From Trileptium ribeirensis (lineage: Eukaryota > Nematoda > Enoplea > Enoplida > Thoracostomopsidae): a stretch of 64,000 bases of DNA. Made by a program: the position numbers and the translations under genes. This document shows, piece by piece, positions 24,335-34,984 of this stretch; within the stretch, counting starts at the first letter, position 1, and every line of letters starts with the position of its first letter. The DNA lies in contig JASANE010024821.1 of the NCBI GenBank assembly GCA_030248225.1, positions 62,001-126,000 of the forward strand, read 5' to 3'. The notes beneath the pieces were generated by a model that was not told where the DNA came from, did not search any database, and saw nothing but the letters and a program-made list of their open reading frames with translations.

Positions 24335-24720
24335 TTACCGCAAAAATTTTGGGGGGTTCGGTGTTGAGGACCTTTTTGTTTTGGTCGCCGGTACCATTTT
24401 TGCCTGCGGACCCCAGAGGGTAACCTTTTGCCTCGCTGCCGGCATACGACACCTATTGACATATCCTAGAGGAGATGCTGCCGCACGGAAACTTTTCAGT
24501 TACAAAAATATTTGAAATATTGCTTTAAATTTATTTGCAGTAGTAATGAAGATCGTCATTAACCTTTAACGGCTGTAATGAAAAATTACTTTTCTTAAAG
24601 TTTACAGTGGCATAGTTCTTGCGGGATGTTGTGCGTTGTAGCTCTTAGTCAGGTCGTCAACGATCCTAGTGAGCTACCCAATAGCCGGCAATATTTTTAG
24701 GGGGGTCGGTGTTGAGGACG
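24335..24720. repeat. Short direct repeat within the pogo-like element
   Basis: GGGGGGTTCGGTGTTGAGGAC at about 24350 (21 bp with one mismatch against GGGGGG-TCGGTGTTGAGGAC at about 24700) is preceded in both cases by AAA/TATTTTT. The pair is about 350 bp apart. It may be a small internal duplication or paired ends of an inserted sequence. Confidence 0.5.
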
Positions 24721-25326
24721 TATGCAGACGGATTGGGGCAAAACGCTCCGGAAACGTTTGTTGTTCCTTGTGACAATTATATGACACATAATAACCAAAA
24801 CATCCAACATGAAAACCCTTGCGCGAATCAGGACCCAGCCGACAACAACGAAGAAGTTTTTAGCGCCAAAGGTAATACATATACTGAACTGTCCGCGGTT
24901 CCGGCTCCACTAACAAATGTTGTACCACGTGCAAAGCCAACCGCAACGGGCGAAATTTCATGCAGATCGTTATTGCCAAGCCCAAACGCTAACATGGCTG
25001 ATGCACAAAAAGCTGTGGAAAGAATGCGTCCAGTTAAAGTCCACATCAATTCGACCACTCCCGAGAAAGTTGACAAGAAAGGAAAAGCTCTCGCTAATCC
25101 TAAGAATACAAGTATTAAACAGAAAGGAAAGAAGAAGAAGAGCTTTTTGTGCATAATTTGTAACGCTGACTATTACTCAGAGCAACAAGACATTGACTGG
25201 ATATGGTGCATGGAATGCAAAAAATATGTGCATGAAACTTGTGGAGCTTCTACAGCTGGTGTATTTTTTTGTAGAGCCTGCATACCTTCTGTTGTTGCTC
25301 AGTTACAACCTGGAAATGAAAATTAA
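24709..25326 (+). pseudogene. Pogo-like transposase C-terminus with PHD finger
   Basis: A 205-residue frame ends in a C4HC3 PHD finger: LCIICNADYYSEQ (residues about 146-158), WIWCMECKKYVHETC (165-179) and FFCRACI (187-193). A Lys-rich stretch lies at about 124-145. In pogo/Tigger and related DDE_1 transposases a PHD-like finger of this kind (D-W-I-x-C-x-x-C-x-x-x-x-H-E-x-C) often closes the protein after an acidic/Lys-rich linker. No helix-turn-helix or DDE catalytic motif is found upstream. The TTG/ATG choice at the start is arbitrary: the true protein would continue upstream through a broken region. A host PHD protein is the alternative, but the position inside TA-flanked inverted repeats argues for a transposase remnant. 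Confidence 0.6.
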
Positions 25327-26047
25327 GTTTTACTGGTTCGGAAACCGACTACAAAGATGTTAGTTAACACCATAAAAACAAACTTTCTTGCATTTTGTAC
25401 AGAGGCTGTTTAGCAGATTTTTTTGTCAAAAGCAACGAAGTTCCCACTGGCGTCCCGTCTGTAAAACCATGGATTGCTAAATTGTATGCTCGTACTTTCA
25501 TATAAGCTTGCAACGGGCTAGTATTTTTAATCGTTAGCCCAAAATGTTATCGTTTTCCTTTATAGCTACACAAAAGCTCTTCGTTGGTTTTGTACTTGAA
25601 ACCTGGCGTTTTTCCGGTGGAGCCAAACACTTAGCTTAGCGGACCTATTTGGCCACTGTTTCGTATGTAACGTAAAACCGTGTTTAACATTACCTCTACC
25701 GTCACTAAGACGGGCTGCTTAATGCGTCGATATACCTACTCCATTTTGCATTTTTGTTGTTTGGTACTTTCTGGATTTGCGGTATTTTACTGGGTTTGAC
25801 TGCTTACCTTTAACTTGTTGTCTATTTTTGCATTATATAAAAACGCATTATGCCTTAATCTTTGAGTACTACTAACCATACCGGTCCAAATGGAGCAAAA
25901 ACAATGTGCCCATACAGCGACAGTAGAATGTCCATAGTAAGAAAGTTGTGTCCATATAAGCTATGGTAGTGTCCATACAGAGAAAGCTGAGGCATGTGCT
26001 TTAGATAGGGTATGTATCAAGTGTCCATACATAGAAAGTTTAGCCTA

Positions 26048-26477
26048 TAGTATATATATGCTACAATGGGTTCGTGTTTAAATTTCATTGATATTTATTA
26101 CGACACGACTTGGTAAAAATTTTTACTGCTCCTTAATTGCAGTGTAACTAATAAACTAATATAATAAATAAAAATCAAAATTTAAAGATTTTTTTGCAGC
26201 CCAAACATCAAAAATACAAAGACACAAGCAGACATTCACGAAAACTTCAAAACTTTGTGGTAGTTTATTGACACATTCAGACCGGCCAGGAAATTACAGT
26301 GATTATATACCAAACGTACGTTTAGAGAACGGTTGGCCAAATTTAACAGATTGCGGTATGCTTCCTTTGAAGTACTAGTAGCACTAAAGAGTTTACTTAT
26401 ATATACAATTATTCCAAACGCACTAAAATTACATACATAATCGTTTTTGTCAAATGCGACCAAAAATCATCCAAATC
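26048..26477. other. AT-rich gap, nothing recognised
   Basis: Between the pogo-like element and the inverted arm. A 75-aa minus frame at 26236-26463 has no domain. Confidence 0.4.
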
Positions 26478-27890
26478 GTTTATATATGCAAGCACACATA
26501 TATTATAGGTACTTTACATAAACAGAAGCGCATCGGTTAGTGAATATCGAACTATCGTGAAAACTGATTTTACACATTTGATATAGAAACAAAGAAAAAA
26601 GTGCTTTAGTCTGACTTGCTTTCAATCAAACTGACCCAAAGTCTTACTCAAGCTTAGGGTTAAAAAAAGACCGACTCAACACTGAATGCTTTGCAGTGTA
26701 GATATATACGTCAATCACCATATACGTAATATAAAGGTCGAAACGACTGCAGCTTTTATGACAAAGCATCTCTTCAACACTATCTTACAAGCGAGTGTGA
26801 AACGAAATGAGTATTGTTTCATCTATGGGTTTAATGAACTGTAGCATGCATCTGTTTGATGTTTATATCACTCTAAAACCTCTGCAAGCCCTCAAGCCTT
26901 ATAATACTATACAGTCTGATAGAAGTTAAGGAACCCATCGATTCTGCGTGTCACAACGCCTAAACCCTGTCAAACGGTATCATACAGCCGAGTTGAATTC
27001 TACAAGACCACATCACCGCATTCAGCGAACCGAAAAACCTATATAAAGATCATTCCTAGAGCCCTTAACTCCATACAAAATCAAATGAAAGAAAATAGAC
27101 AGACTACATGCTGTACACCGAGTTGGTTATTTATATGGTTCCAAGGCTATTTAAAACCACTAAAAAGCATGAACTATTTGGTCTTTTCTTTTAGCCCCCC
27201 CCCTCCCCAACACGAATTTGGTCAATTTGGAAGATACGGAGTTGATTTTGCTACTAATCGATTCAGCTCGATGAGTCGGTTCAGGAAATACTCATTTCTT
27301 TTCAATTTTTTTTGCGGCCTTCCCCTTGGGAACCCAAAATTTTTTATTAGGAATATGGTCATGTTTGGTCATTTTTTATTAGGAATTAGGAATAATGTCA
27401 TGCAGACTCGGCTTGATGAGATAAATCTTGACTGGTGTGTAATTTATTGAAATCAACGCCACCGTTAGAAAGTTGAGAGGGCCCAAGTAACCCGGACAAT
27501 AAGAAATATTCACGTTGTCCTCAAAATAAACAATAAACCGTATTAAGTGTACCGAAAACCAAATAAACTATCTTTGATAGACTGCACAATACATAACCTA
27601 GCAAATGAAGAAACTAAAATTTGGAAATCGGTTTCGTTTGGTCATAAAGCTTTCGATACCCACGAAACCATGTAATGTAGTGAAACAGGACACTCTATAA
27701 GGTTAAGTACTACAAAACAATGTATAGTCATCTTTGATAGACTGCACAATACATAACCTAGCAAATGAAGAAACTAAAATTTGAAAATCGGTTTCGTTTG
27801 GTCATAAAGCTTTCGATACCCACGAAACCATGTAATGTAAGTCAAACAGGACTCTCTATAAGGTTAAGTACTACAAAACAATGTATAGTC
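26478..27890. repeat. Left arm of a large inverted repeat
   Basis: Matches the reverse complement of about 30340-31437. Anchors: GTTTATATATGCAAG (26478) with CTTGCATATATAAAC (31423); GTGCTTTAGTCTG (26601) with CAGACTAAAGCAC (31335); an unbroken 27-bp match at 26838-26864 with 31149-31175; CTTGATGAGATAAATCTTGA (27414) with the segment at 30705; GTTTGGTCATA.AGCTTTCG (27640) with the segment at 30541. Identity is patchy, with indels. Short pieces of the same family occur at 1-440 and 19780-20215, so it is a dispersed family rather than a unique palindrome. Confidence 0.75.
27571..27890. repeat. Near-identical 160-bp tandem duplication
   Basis: TCTTTGATAGACTGCACAAT starts units at 27571 and 27731. 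The two units differ at only a few positions (GGAAATCGG versus GAAAATCGG; ATGTAGTGAAACAGGACACT versus ATGTAAGTCAAACAGGACTC). The right arm has a corresponding doubled segment at about 30420-30605 with a period near 120 bp, so the tandem organisation predates the split of the arms or is typical of the family. Confidence 0.9.
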
Positions 27891-28328
27891 AACGCCTATT
27901 GCTACCTTAATTATACATATTACCATAGTTCTAGTTTCACAATCCGTTTTGAGAAATCAAATTTTGCCGACTAGATATTTTTATCAAGCACACTTTGCAA
28001 AAATTATTAGGTAAAATCATACATATATGCACATATACAGGGCCCATCAAAAGTGACATGCTCGAAGGTTGTCCCATATTAAAACTGATCTTACGCTAAA
28101 AAAGCACATAAAAGCTATTTCTAGTGTGTACCATGCTGTTATGATTGCGACTAAGATATGCCATAACTATGTATTGTAATATTTTTGTCACATGATCAAG
28201 TTATTTACAGTTAGTACCCTAAGATCCTCACGTATTAATTAAATAAAAAATGCAATAAGTTGTAATTTCTACGAAAAAAAGCCCCGTACTCTTAAGCGTA
28301 TGATTTGATAAACAAAAATGTTAGTTCA
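27891..28328. other. AT-rich gap, nothing recognised
   Basis: No coding character and no repeat match seen. Confidence 0.4.
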
Positions 28329-28540
28329 CTGGCTAGTCCAAGCTTCGGAAATCATAGCCGGGGCCCCCCGGCTCACCTGCCGGAGGGTGCCGGATTTTGT
28401 CGCTTTTAGACGTAAAATTTTCTCAACAGGGTTCTTTGAGCCGGGGGGTATCCGAATTTTTTCCGGGGGGGTGGAGCCGGGGTACCTCCGTTTTGCCGGG
28501 GGCAGCCAAAAATGCCCCCCGCCCACTTTGGACAAGCCAG
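28329..28540. mobile_element. MITE, family 2 (copy 1)
   Basis: A 212-bp GC-rich element with ends CTGGCTAGTCCAAG and CTTTGGACAAGCCAG (inverted, one to two mismatches). It matches 44696-44915 inverted: GCCGGGG..CCCCCGGCTCACCTGCCGG, GATTTTGTCGC.TTTAGACGT, CTCCGTTTTG and CCCACTTTG. No coding capacity. A frame crossing it on each strand reflects the GC-rich composition. Confidence 0.8.
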
Positions 28541-28992
28541 GTCCAATTATGTATACACTGTTCAAATTAGATGTCACAGACGCGTCGCGTCGGATCTTAC
28601 AACAGACCAGACTCGGGTAACATATACTAGAACGCGAAGACATCATTTCTAAACATCTTTTACTGTTTTCATTCTGGATAATTTGTGCTGCACAAGCAGA
28701 ATATCTTTCTTGAGAGAGTGCAGTCAAGTCAATGAATTATAGGTCCGGGCATGAAAAGGGACATCCTGCGGTCTCTAACTCAAATCATTTATTATTTTAT
28801 TGCCAATATGCGATCAGTAGCACCGCAGTTGAACATTAGTTGCAAACCATTACCATTTAAACGCACATTAAAATTATAAGAGAATAAATAACACACGATT
28901 ATTTCTGCATCTTTTTTTCAGAGCATCAAGAACAATAACCGCTATTTTAGAGTTACTTTACTGTTGATTTCTAATTAATCTCCATGAAGATA
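28541..28992. other. Sequence downstream of the unknown gene's stop codon
   Basis: Likely includes the 3' untranslated region of the minus-strand gene (stop codon at 28993-28995). On the minus strand an ATTTATTCTC/AATAAAT-rich patch lies at about 28780-28890, compatible with a polyadenylation signal, but no single site is clear. Confidence 0.35.
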
Positions 28993-30204
28993 TTATTTAC
29001 TACGCTGAGCAACCGTCCTTGGATCCGAGCTAACTTTTGAAGATAATTTTTCGGCAAGATCGGGCGGAAAAGCTGCACCATGCCCTTCGTACCAAAACTT
29101 TAAAAGCGTCTCTATGTCGGGAGGAGGCGCCACCGATGAAGCAGATACCGGAGTCTTTGTTACAGGATCTTGGTGAGAATTTTCCAGTTTGCGGTCAGAT
29201 GCGGAATCTCTGCAAGTTTTGTTATCACCGTGAGCCACGGTTTCCAGAGGTATCGTCTTGCACGTTATACCATTAACATCCGCCAAAGTTGAGTTGGTGG
29301 CGCCAGAACTAGAAGCCGTTTGAGAAGATAATTCCGATGCATCAAACCCATCAAAATCAGCGGATTTCGTGCGAGATATCGCAGTTTTTTGTAATCCCTG
29401 ACTGGGATAATCAGCATTGTATATGACTGACTCGGCAATACCACCAACACTCCTGGAATCAGCAGTCTGAGACGGTGATAAAATATCTTGCACGGCTGAT
29501 TGTAAAGCGGTACCTGGCGATACAGAAGCATGAATGTGCACATTTTTTGTTCTTGAAAACCGAGATGACTGTGCAGACGCATTTAGATCGCAAGTATTTG
29601 AAGACGTGAACGGAATGTTGCTTGTATGCGGTAAATGATGTTGCCTAGAGAAATCAGCGCCGCCAGCTGTAGAATCCCGAAACGCACAAGACGCTGGCAG
29701 TGTAAGATGATGGTACAGACTAGGTCTGGGTTTGCTTGTACTGAAATTCGTCGCAGCAAGATTAGCCTGGCTTTGCCTCGGTCCTTGCAAAACGGGATCA
29801 AGATGATTATGCACAGTTGATGAAGTTCTGTGAACATTAGAATACGACGAACCTTGATAACGAATAGTATTATGCGAATAATTAGATAAGTTGCGGGTGT
29901 CCACAGATGGATCAAAACTAGGGCGTTGGCAGTTAATAGCTTGTGGAGGATAATGCGGCGGATACTGCACATGTCTGCTATTTGACAGACGCCAAGGGCG
30001 CCGCCCCCGCAAAACGGCCCCCCCCCCGAAAACGCCCCCCCAAAGAACCCGCACCGCAAAGCGCAAACCGCCCCCCGCAGACCGCCCCGCCGACCGAAGC
30101 GCGCCGACACAACGCAGAGCGCCGGAAACACCAACGGAGAGCACGAAACACCCTTCATATGTTGGCGCATAATTAGGTTTTCGACTATCTATCATTGGTC
30201 CCGA
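28993..30204 (-). CDS. Unknown nuclear-type protein, terminal exon (exon C)
   Basis: Minus-strand frame of 403 residues plus stop. The acceptor CTTCTCTTCAG just before 30204 has a strong pyrimidine tract; the frame also stays open upstream to 30255, where an ATG exists. The protein is low-complexity and hydrophilic: Ser/Asn/Gln-rich, with Tyr-Pro-Pro motifs (QYPPHYPPQ) near its first quarter, many Ser-Ser-Thr pairs, and a more ordered end, ETLLKFWYEGHGAAFPPDL, about 35 residues before the stop. I do not recognise the family. A GC-rich block (30000-30160) inside it codes for a Gly/Arg/Val-rich stretch unlike the rest and may be an insertion or an unremoved intron. Phase 0 at the acceptor agrees with exon B. 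Function is not assigned; composition suggests a disordered regulatory protein. Confidence 0.6.
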   Translation of the reverse strand, partial: SGPMIDSRKPNYAPTYEGCFVLSVGVSGALRCVGALRSAGRSAGGGLRFAVRVLWGGVFGGGAVLRGRRPWRLSNSRHVQYPPHYPPQAINCQRPSFDPSVDTRNLSNYSHNTIRYQGSSYSNVHRTSSTVHNHLDPVLQGPRQSQANLAATNFSTSKPRPSLYHHLTLPASCAFRDSTAGGADFSRQHHLPHTSNIPFTSSNTCDLNASAQSSRFSRTKNVHIHASVSPGTALQSAVQDILSPSQTADSRSVGGIAESVIYNADYPSQGLQKTAISRTKSADFDGFDASELSSQTASSSGATNSTLADVNGITCKTIPLETVAHGDNKTCRDSASDRKLENSHQDPVTKTPVSASSVAPPPDIETLLKFWYEGHGAAFPPDLAEKLSSKVSSDPRTVAQRSK

Positions 30205-30339
30205 CTGAAGAGAAGAGCTCTGATTTTTAATCAATGTATTTGGCAGTTGTTGCATACCACGTGATGTCGGTAAATTTCGAGCATTGGGTATGATTTACAA
30301 AATTTTCAAAGGGCGATAAAATATCTCGCAAAAGCCAAA

Positions 30340-31437
30340 CGAGGAAGCTGAACTAGAATTAAAGAGCAATAGCGGACTATACAGGAGCTACCTTATAGAG
30401 AGCCTGGACTACATACAGGTCGGGGAGAAAGCTTAGACCAAACGAAACCGATCAAATAGTCTTCATGCTAGGAGAGGCAGTCTATCAAAGAGACTAACAG
30501 TGAGACTAACCTATAGAGGCCGTCACACAACAGGTCGGGATCGAAAGCTATGACCAAACGAAACCGATCCAATTAGTCTCATGCTAGGTAGAGGCAGTCT
30601 ATCAAAGATAGTATGTTCGACACAATACGTAGTATGAGACAACGCGAATATTCTAGTCCGTACGGGCCCTCTCAACTTCTAACGGGGCGGTCAAAAAACA
30701 CACCAGTCAAGATATCTCATCAAGCCGAGTCTGCATGACATTATTCCTAATCTGAAAAAAAAGACCAAACAGACCATATTCCTAAAAAAAATTGTCCCAA
30801 GGGAAGGCCGCAAAAAAAATGAAAAAAGAAAGAGATTTCCTGAACCGACTCATCGAGCTGAATCGATAGAGAAGTACTCGATCTTCCGAAGACCAAATTC
30901 GTGCAGGGCTAAGAAAAGACCAAATAGTCATGCTTTAGGTGAATAGCCTGGAACCATAAATAACCAACTCGACAGCATAGTCTGTCTATTTCTTCATTGA
31001 GATGAAAGCTTCAGAAGATCTATATAGTTTCGTCGCTGAATGCGAGTCGAGAATCAACGGCTGTATGATACCTCACAGTAGCGACACGCAGAATCGAGTC
31101 CAACTTCTATCAGACTGTATAGAAAAGCGAGGCTGCAGAGTAGCCAATAAACATCAAACAGATGCATGCTACAGTCATAAACCCAAGATGAAACAAACTC
31201 ATCTTTCACACTCGCTGAAGATAAAGAGATGCTTCAAAAAGCTCAGTCTCACCTTATATTACATATGTATAAATCTACACTCAAAGCATTCATCTCTTTT
31301 AACCCCTAAGCTAGAAACTTCATATAAAGCAAGCAGACTAAAGCACTTTTCTTTTTTTAGAATCAAATGAAAACAGTTTCACAAGTCAACACTAACCATC
31401 CTTCTTTTATTAAAGACCAAATCTTGCATATATAAAC
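30340..31437. repeat. Right arm of the large inverted repeat
   Basis: Reverse-complement partner of 26478-27890 (anchors listed there). It lies entirely within the intron proposed between exons B and C. Its outer edge (CTTGCATATATAAAC at 31423-31437) coincides with the proposed splice donor of exon B, so the donor GT belongs to the repeat. Confidence 0.75.
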
Positions 31438-31739
31438 ATATCCCATATGGGCAAATCGACTATTTGGAATTTGCGTCCGGTGAGAAGCAGAAGCGATAGG
31501 CATCGGTGCCGGCGGCACAAACGAATTTTCGTGCTGCCTGTTGGGATTTAAGCCAGCTTGACGGCGGGACCCAGTGGTAATTGATGGAGGCTCTGGAGCT
31601 GTTAATATAGGTCTGGTATCATCGATATTGTTTGCCATAATTCCTAGGGGCAATAAGTTGGGATTTCCATCGGGACATCCAGAAAGTGCAAGCGCAGCCG
31701 CCACAGCTGCTGCTGCATCTCTTTTTCGTTTCTTGGCAG
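31438..31739 (-). CDS. Unknown nuclear-type protein, internal exon (exon B)
   Basis: The acceptor TTGTTTTAG ends at 31740; the exon then reads 302 nt, completing a split Ala codon from exon A and giving 100 codons. It opens with AAKKRKRD, a monopartite nuclear localisation signal, followed by an Ala-rich helix (residues about 8-20) and a Pro/Asn/Arg-rich disordered stretch with ILTAPEPPS and FVPPAPMPIAS. The proposed donor TAT/GTTTAT is weak but is in the phase (0) that exon C needs, and it falls on the repeat edge. Other GT sites nearby would change a few residues. The family is not recognised. The basic signal supports a nuclear location; anything further is speculation. Confidence 0.6.
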
Positions 31740-32849
31740 CTAAAACAAATTCACGTGCATTTCAACCAAAAACAGTTTGTTCAATATGTAAACTCGAGCT
31801 TATTAATCACAAAAAGCCTTCTTAATAATAATTTATGTCAGTTTCTTGACACCAAAGGTCGAATTCTCATTATTCATTATCCCACTACGATATAATTAAT
31901 TCAGACTCCGATCCAAACCAATGCATCAACATACGAACTACGTAGCAAGCATATGCTATACAATTCCTGAGGTATTTTCTAAACAGAATTTGTCCCTGAT
32001 CTGAGCAGTAGGCATATCGCTATTTTCATTATTTCCAGATACACACATTTGGAAAATTTTTGCAAAATTAAACTTTACGTAACGGCTCTGGTATTGGTAT
32101 GTAACACATATTCATTGTAACATTATATATAAGACAAATCTGTCGACATCGATAATCAATTTGTAATAGTTAAAGTATGTGTGGTGATATTGTGTTCATT
32201 GAAAACCCGAAAAGCCGGAGATAGGCCATGTGCTCGAATCATAATATTAGGCACATTAGCGTTGCAAAATCTGATTGTATTTATGTAGGCCCATTGCCGA
32301 TGACTAAGCTATAGCTAAGCTTACTGGTATATAAAACTGCTATTCGAAAACACTGATAACGGATTTTTAAGACTATGATCCAATTCCACTCATTCTAACA
32401 GCGCAATGAATATTTATGCACTAAATAAAACTTGAATAAAAAAATTGTAGAATTTACAAATTCTTTATAATGCAATCTGTAGCCCCGGCCAAATTTTAAG
32501 TAACCCTAACCAAACCACGTGATCAATATTCAGGGTCGTCGTAAGCTCTTTAAAAGTGGAGGAGCCCGGTCGCTTACATTCATTTTGTTATAACCTCATC
32601 GTGTAATGTTTTCACGACTGTCAGTAAAAAGCCGGCCCCGTTGCCCACCCTTAAAGCGACGGACATACCAATATTACTACGAAAATACATATCGTAAACA
32701 TATGATAATCATTTCCAAAACCGACTCCAATATTAATGCGGTTGTTTACAGCAAATATGTTATATTCAATCCAGACAACAAGTTTATAACCACCACATAA
32801 TATAATATTCGAAAGTGCAATATATTAAAACTGAGAAACAATAATATAC
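31740..32849 (-). other. Proposed intron between exons A and B
   Basis: About 1.1 kb of AT-rich sequence between the phase-matched exons. No other gene or delimited repeat was seen. The 64-aa plus frame at 32606-32800 has no support. Confidence 0.4.
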
Positions 32850-32957
32850 CAGCAGTCTTTGAAAGCTCAGAGTTTGTGGCTTGCTTTGCATGCACCAGTT
32901 CCGCTTCAGCTTCCAGTGCACGTCTACTTTTGTAGCTGCCAACCACCTTCGTTTGCA
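32850..32957 (-). CDS. Unknown nuclear-type protein, upstream exon (exon A)
   Basis: A 108-nt exon bounded by acceptor TTGCTCTTTCAG and donor G/GTATAT. It encodes a charged helix-prone segment including SRRALEAEAELVHAKQATN and SELSKTA, ending one base into a codon; exon B supplies CT to make Ala, so phases agree exactly. The Ala/Glu/Lys pattern suggests a short coiled coil or helical segment just before the nuclear localisation signal. Earlier exons and the start codon were not located: 32958-33470 has an open minus frame but no convincing link. Confidence 0.5.
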
Positions 32958-34430
32958 CTGAAAGAGCAATAAAATGCAGATTGTTAACTACTGCCATCAC
33001 CGTTGGTTTAACCCTGAAATCGAAGCTACTTTGCGAATAAACGTTCGGGTTGTAATTTAAAGACACAATGCCCCTGGGATAACTGCAACATTTTCAGCGT
33101 ATATAAACGAGCGTATTCTCAATTTGTGTTTAAAGAACTGCAGGTACCGATAAATACATCTGTCTCTAATATCGCTCCGTTACGAAGCAGTGCAATACCA
33201 CTAAATGCTCCAAACTGGGGAACTAGTCCAACCCTTGAGGTCAGCTTTCTCCACAAGACAAAATTTGTCAACACATACGGCAATGTAGCAGTTATTTTAA
33301 TCAAATTTTCGGAAATACTATACAGTTTCCTTGCATCCCCATAAAAGACGGGAATTGTAAGTACTGCCAGGATAATTTTTTGCAGTAACGTTTGTCTTCG
33401 CAGACACTTCTCACACAGCTTAGTGAAGACACAAAACAGAAATATCTTTGATTTTGGCGTACTAATCACAACTAGCCTAAAACATGTAGACCCATCACGA
33501 CCTTCTTTGTGAAAATAATTTAAAAATGAAAACTTTGCTTTTCAGTGAATTTAGCGCTTTGACGATAAGATTTTTTCAAGATAATTCTTTTTGACCTGAC
33601 CTCTGCTTTTACGTGGTAAAACCCCGAAACATTAAATGGGAGCCGACTTTATGAGAATTTGGGTATGGAATGATTGGTACGTCCAAGGCACAAACTACGT
33701 ATAGATTCGCACTCAAATACACTACAAGCCAAAACAAAAAGCTTGCAATAGGCAACATTGTGAATTAGGCACGATACAGACATGTACAAGAGAATTGTTC
33801 CAACGTAAATAACTAATTAAAAAAACAACTCCGCTAACCATTTGATTTCTAGCGCCCACAGTCTAACCAATTTCCTAATATGATATGTTTATAACATCTT
33901 TTTTGCATCTGTACAAATATATCCACCAGTTAAGTAACAGCATGATATACACAAAAATTTCATAAACTTATACATACGTATGTAATTGGTATACTGTCTT
34001 AAACAGATCTACGTCAGAAAATTACCTAATAATCCCTAAGATATAACAAGAAAAGCAAAGAGATGTACTAACAATTATTCCGACCAAATCCACACTTTGT
34101 TCAAAAAGTTGCGTTTACAATCTGAATAACTCTGTATTACATATAGGAGAGGTATTTGTTAAGGTCAGACCACATGATTATTGTTCTCCGCAAATCGTTG
34201 TCACTAAGCTTTCCTGCGTTAACAGTTTTAATTAAACCTATTTAGAAAATAGATCGCAGACCTTTTCCACCTTTCCCGTATGCTGATTTGAAGTGACGTA
34301 TACTCTCGAGATCCTTGAGAACAACATAAAGATGAGGATATTCACATATCGACGTTTGTTTCAAACATTCACGAAGCGTCTTGAAAATGTCAATTTCACG
34401 ATACCTATAATATTGAAGATGGATGATTGA
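32958..34430. other. Gap; overlapping frames of uncertain status
   Basis: At 33119-33469 both strands are open (116 aa minus, 72 aa plus) and neither matches a family I know. The minus frame is rich in Leu/Phe and ends before any donor I could pair with exon A. Nothing else is supported. Confidence 0.35.
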
Positions 34431-34439
34431 TTTGAGTGT

Positions 34440-34870
34440 AGTGAGTGAAACGAGCGAAGCGAAGAATTTTTACTGTGCTGAAATTTGACAATGTCCGTTA
34501 TTGGATTTTTACGGTGATACGCACGACTCACCTTTGGCTAGGCGGATTGATTTGCACGATAGCTCATATTTGAAGAGCAAATCCTAATCAGGTATTTTCG
34601 CTGAACACCAGGAGTATATTACGTCTATGACAAACAATTTAGGCTTAACGATTTACCATTTAGGCGTAAAGTTTAATATACTATAAAATCACCTTAACAA
34701 CGCACATAATTTGTTCGAATTTTGTTCAAGACCTGTAAGAAATTTTGGCGCACTTTATAATTTGTTCGAAAGCTGTTCGAAATATATTCCGGGTGCTGTT
34801 CGAGACTAAATAAGTTTTATCCGATTTGTGTTCGATGTTCGTTCGTTCGAAAGGTGACACTCATTTCTAC
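34440..34870. repeat. TTGTTCGAA-rich repeat block
   Basis: The words TTTGTTCGAATTTTGTTC (about 34711), TTTGTTCGAAAGCTGTTCGAA (about 34758), GTGCTGTTCGAGA and TTCGTTCGTTCGAAAGGTG (about 34836) recur within 150 bp, with AACGAGCGAAGCGAAG near 34452. This internally repetitive pattern is typical of a decayed MITE; ends were not found. Confidence 0.5.
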
Positions 34871-34984
34871 TGTACCTATGGTTTGGTGTTATTGTGTTGA
34901 ACAACTTATCCCATATGTATTTGTAAATCGTGTACTGCTATAATAGTCAATATTTTCGTTGCAGAGATGTGTCAAAGCGGGTTT

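Larger units (their letters stand above)
23582..26045 (+). mobile_element. Pogo-like DNA transposon (decayed), 2,464 bp
   Basis: Both ends are flanked by TA (23580-23581 and 26046-26047). The left end reads GGGTAAACTTTCTTAGTATG, the reverse complement of the right end GGCTAAACTTTCTATGTATG; both continue GACACTT, giving an inverted repeat of about 27 bp with four mismatches. Sub-terminal copies of (A/G)TATGGACAC recur at about 24020, 24044, and inverted as GTCCATA at 25930, 25952, 25970 and 26023, a likely transposase-binding pattern. The TA duplication and an internal C-terminal PHD-bearing frame fit the pogo/Tigger group of Tc1/mariner elements. The catalytic DDE region is not legible, so the copy is probably non-autonomous now. 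Confidence 0.75.

Noticed and set aside
24168..24515. 115-aa plus frame inside the pogo-like element as transposase
   Set aside because: No helix-turn-helix or DDE motif; opposed by two minus frames of similar length.
28318..28727. 100-aa plus and 133-aa minus frames
   Set aside because: Both cross the GC-rich MITE at 28329-28540 and show only its composition.
29943..30176. 77-aa plus-strand Pro/Arg-rich frame
   Set aside because: Antisense reading of the GC-rich patch in exon C.
33119..33469. 116-aa minus frame with an opposing 72-aa plus frame
   Set aside because: Looks protein-like in parts on both strands but cannot be linked to exon A in phase and matches no known family.
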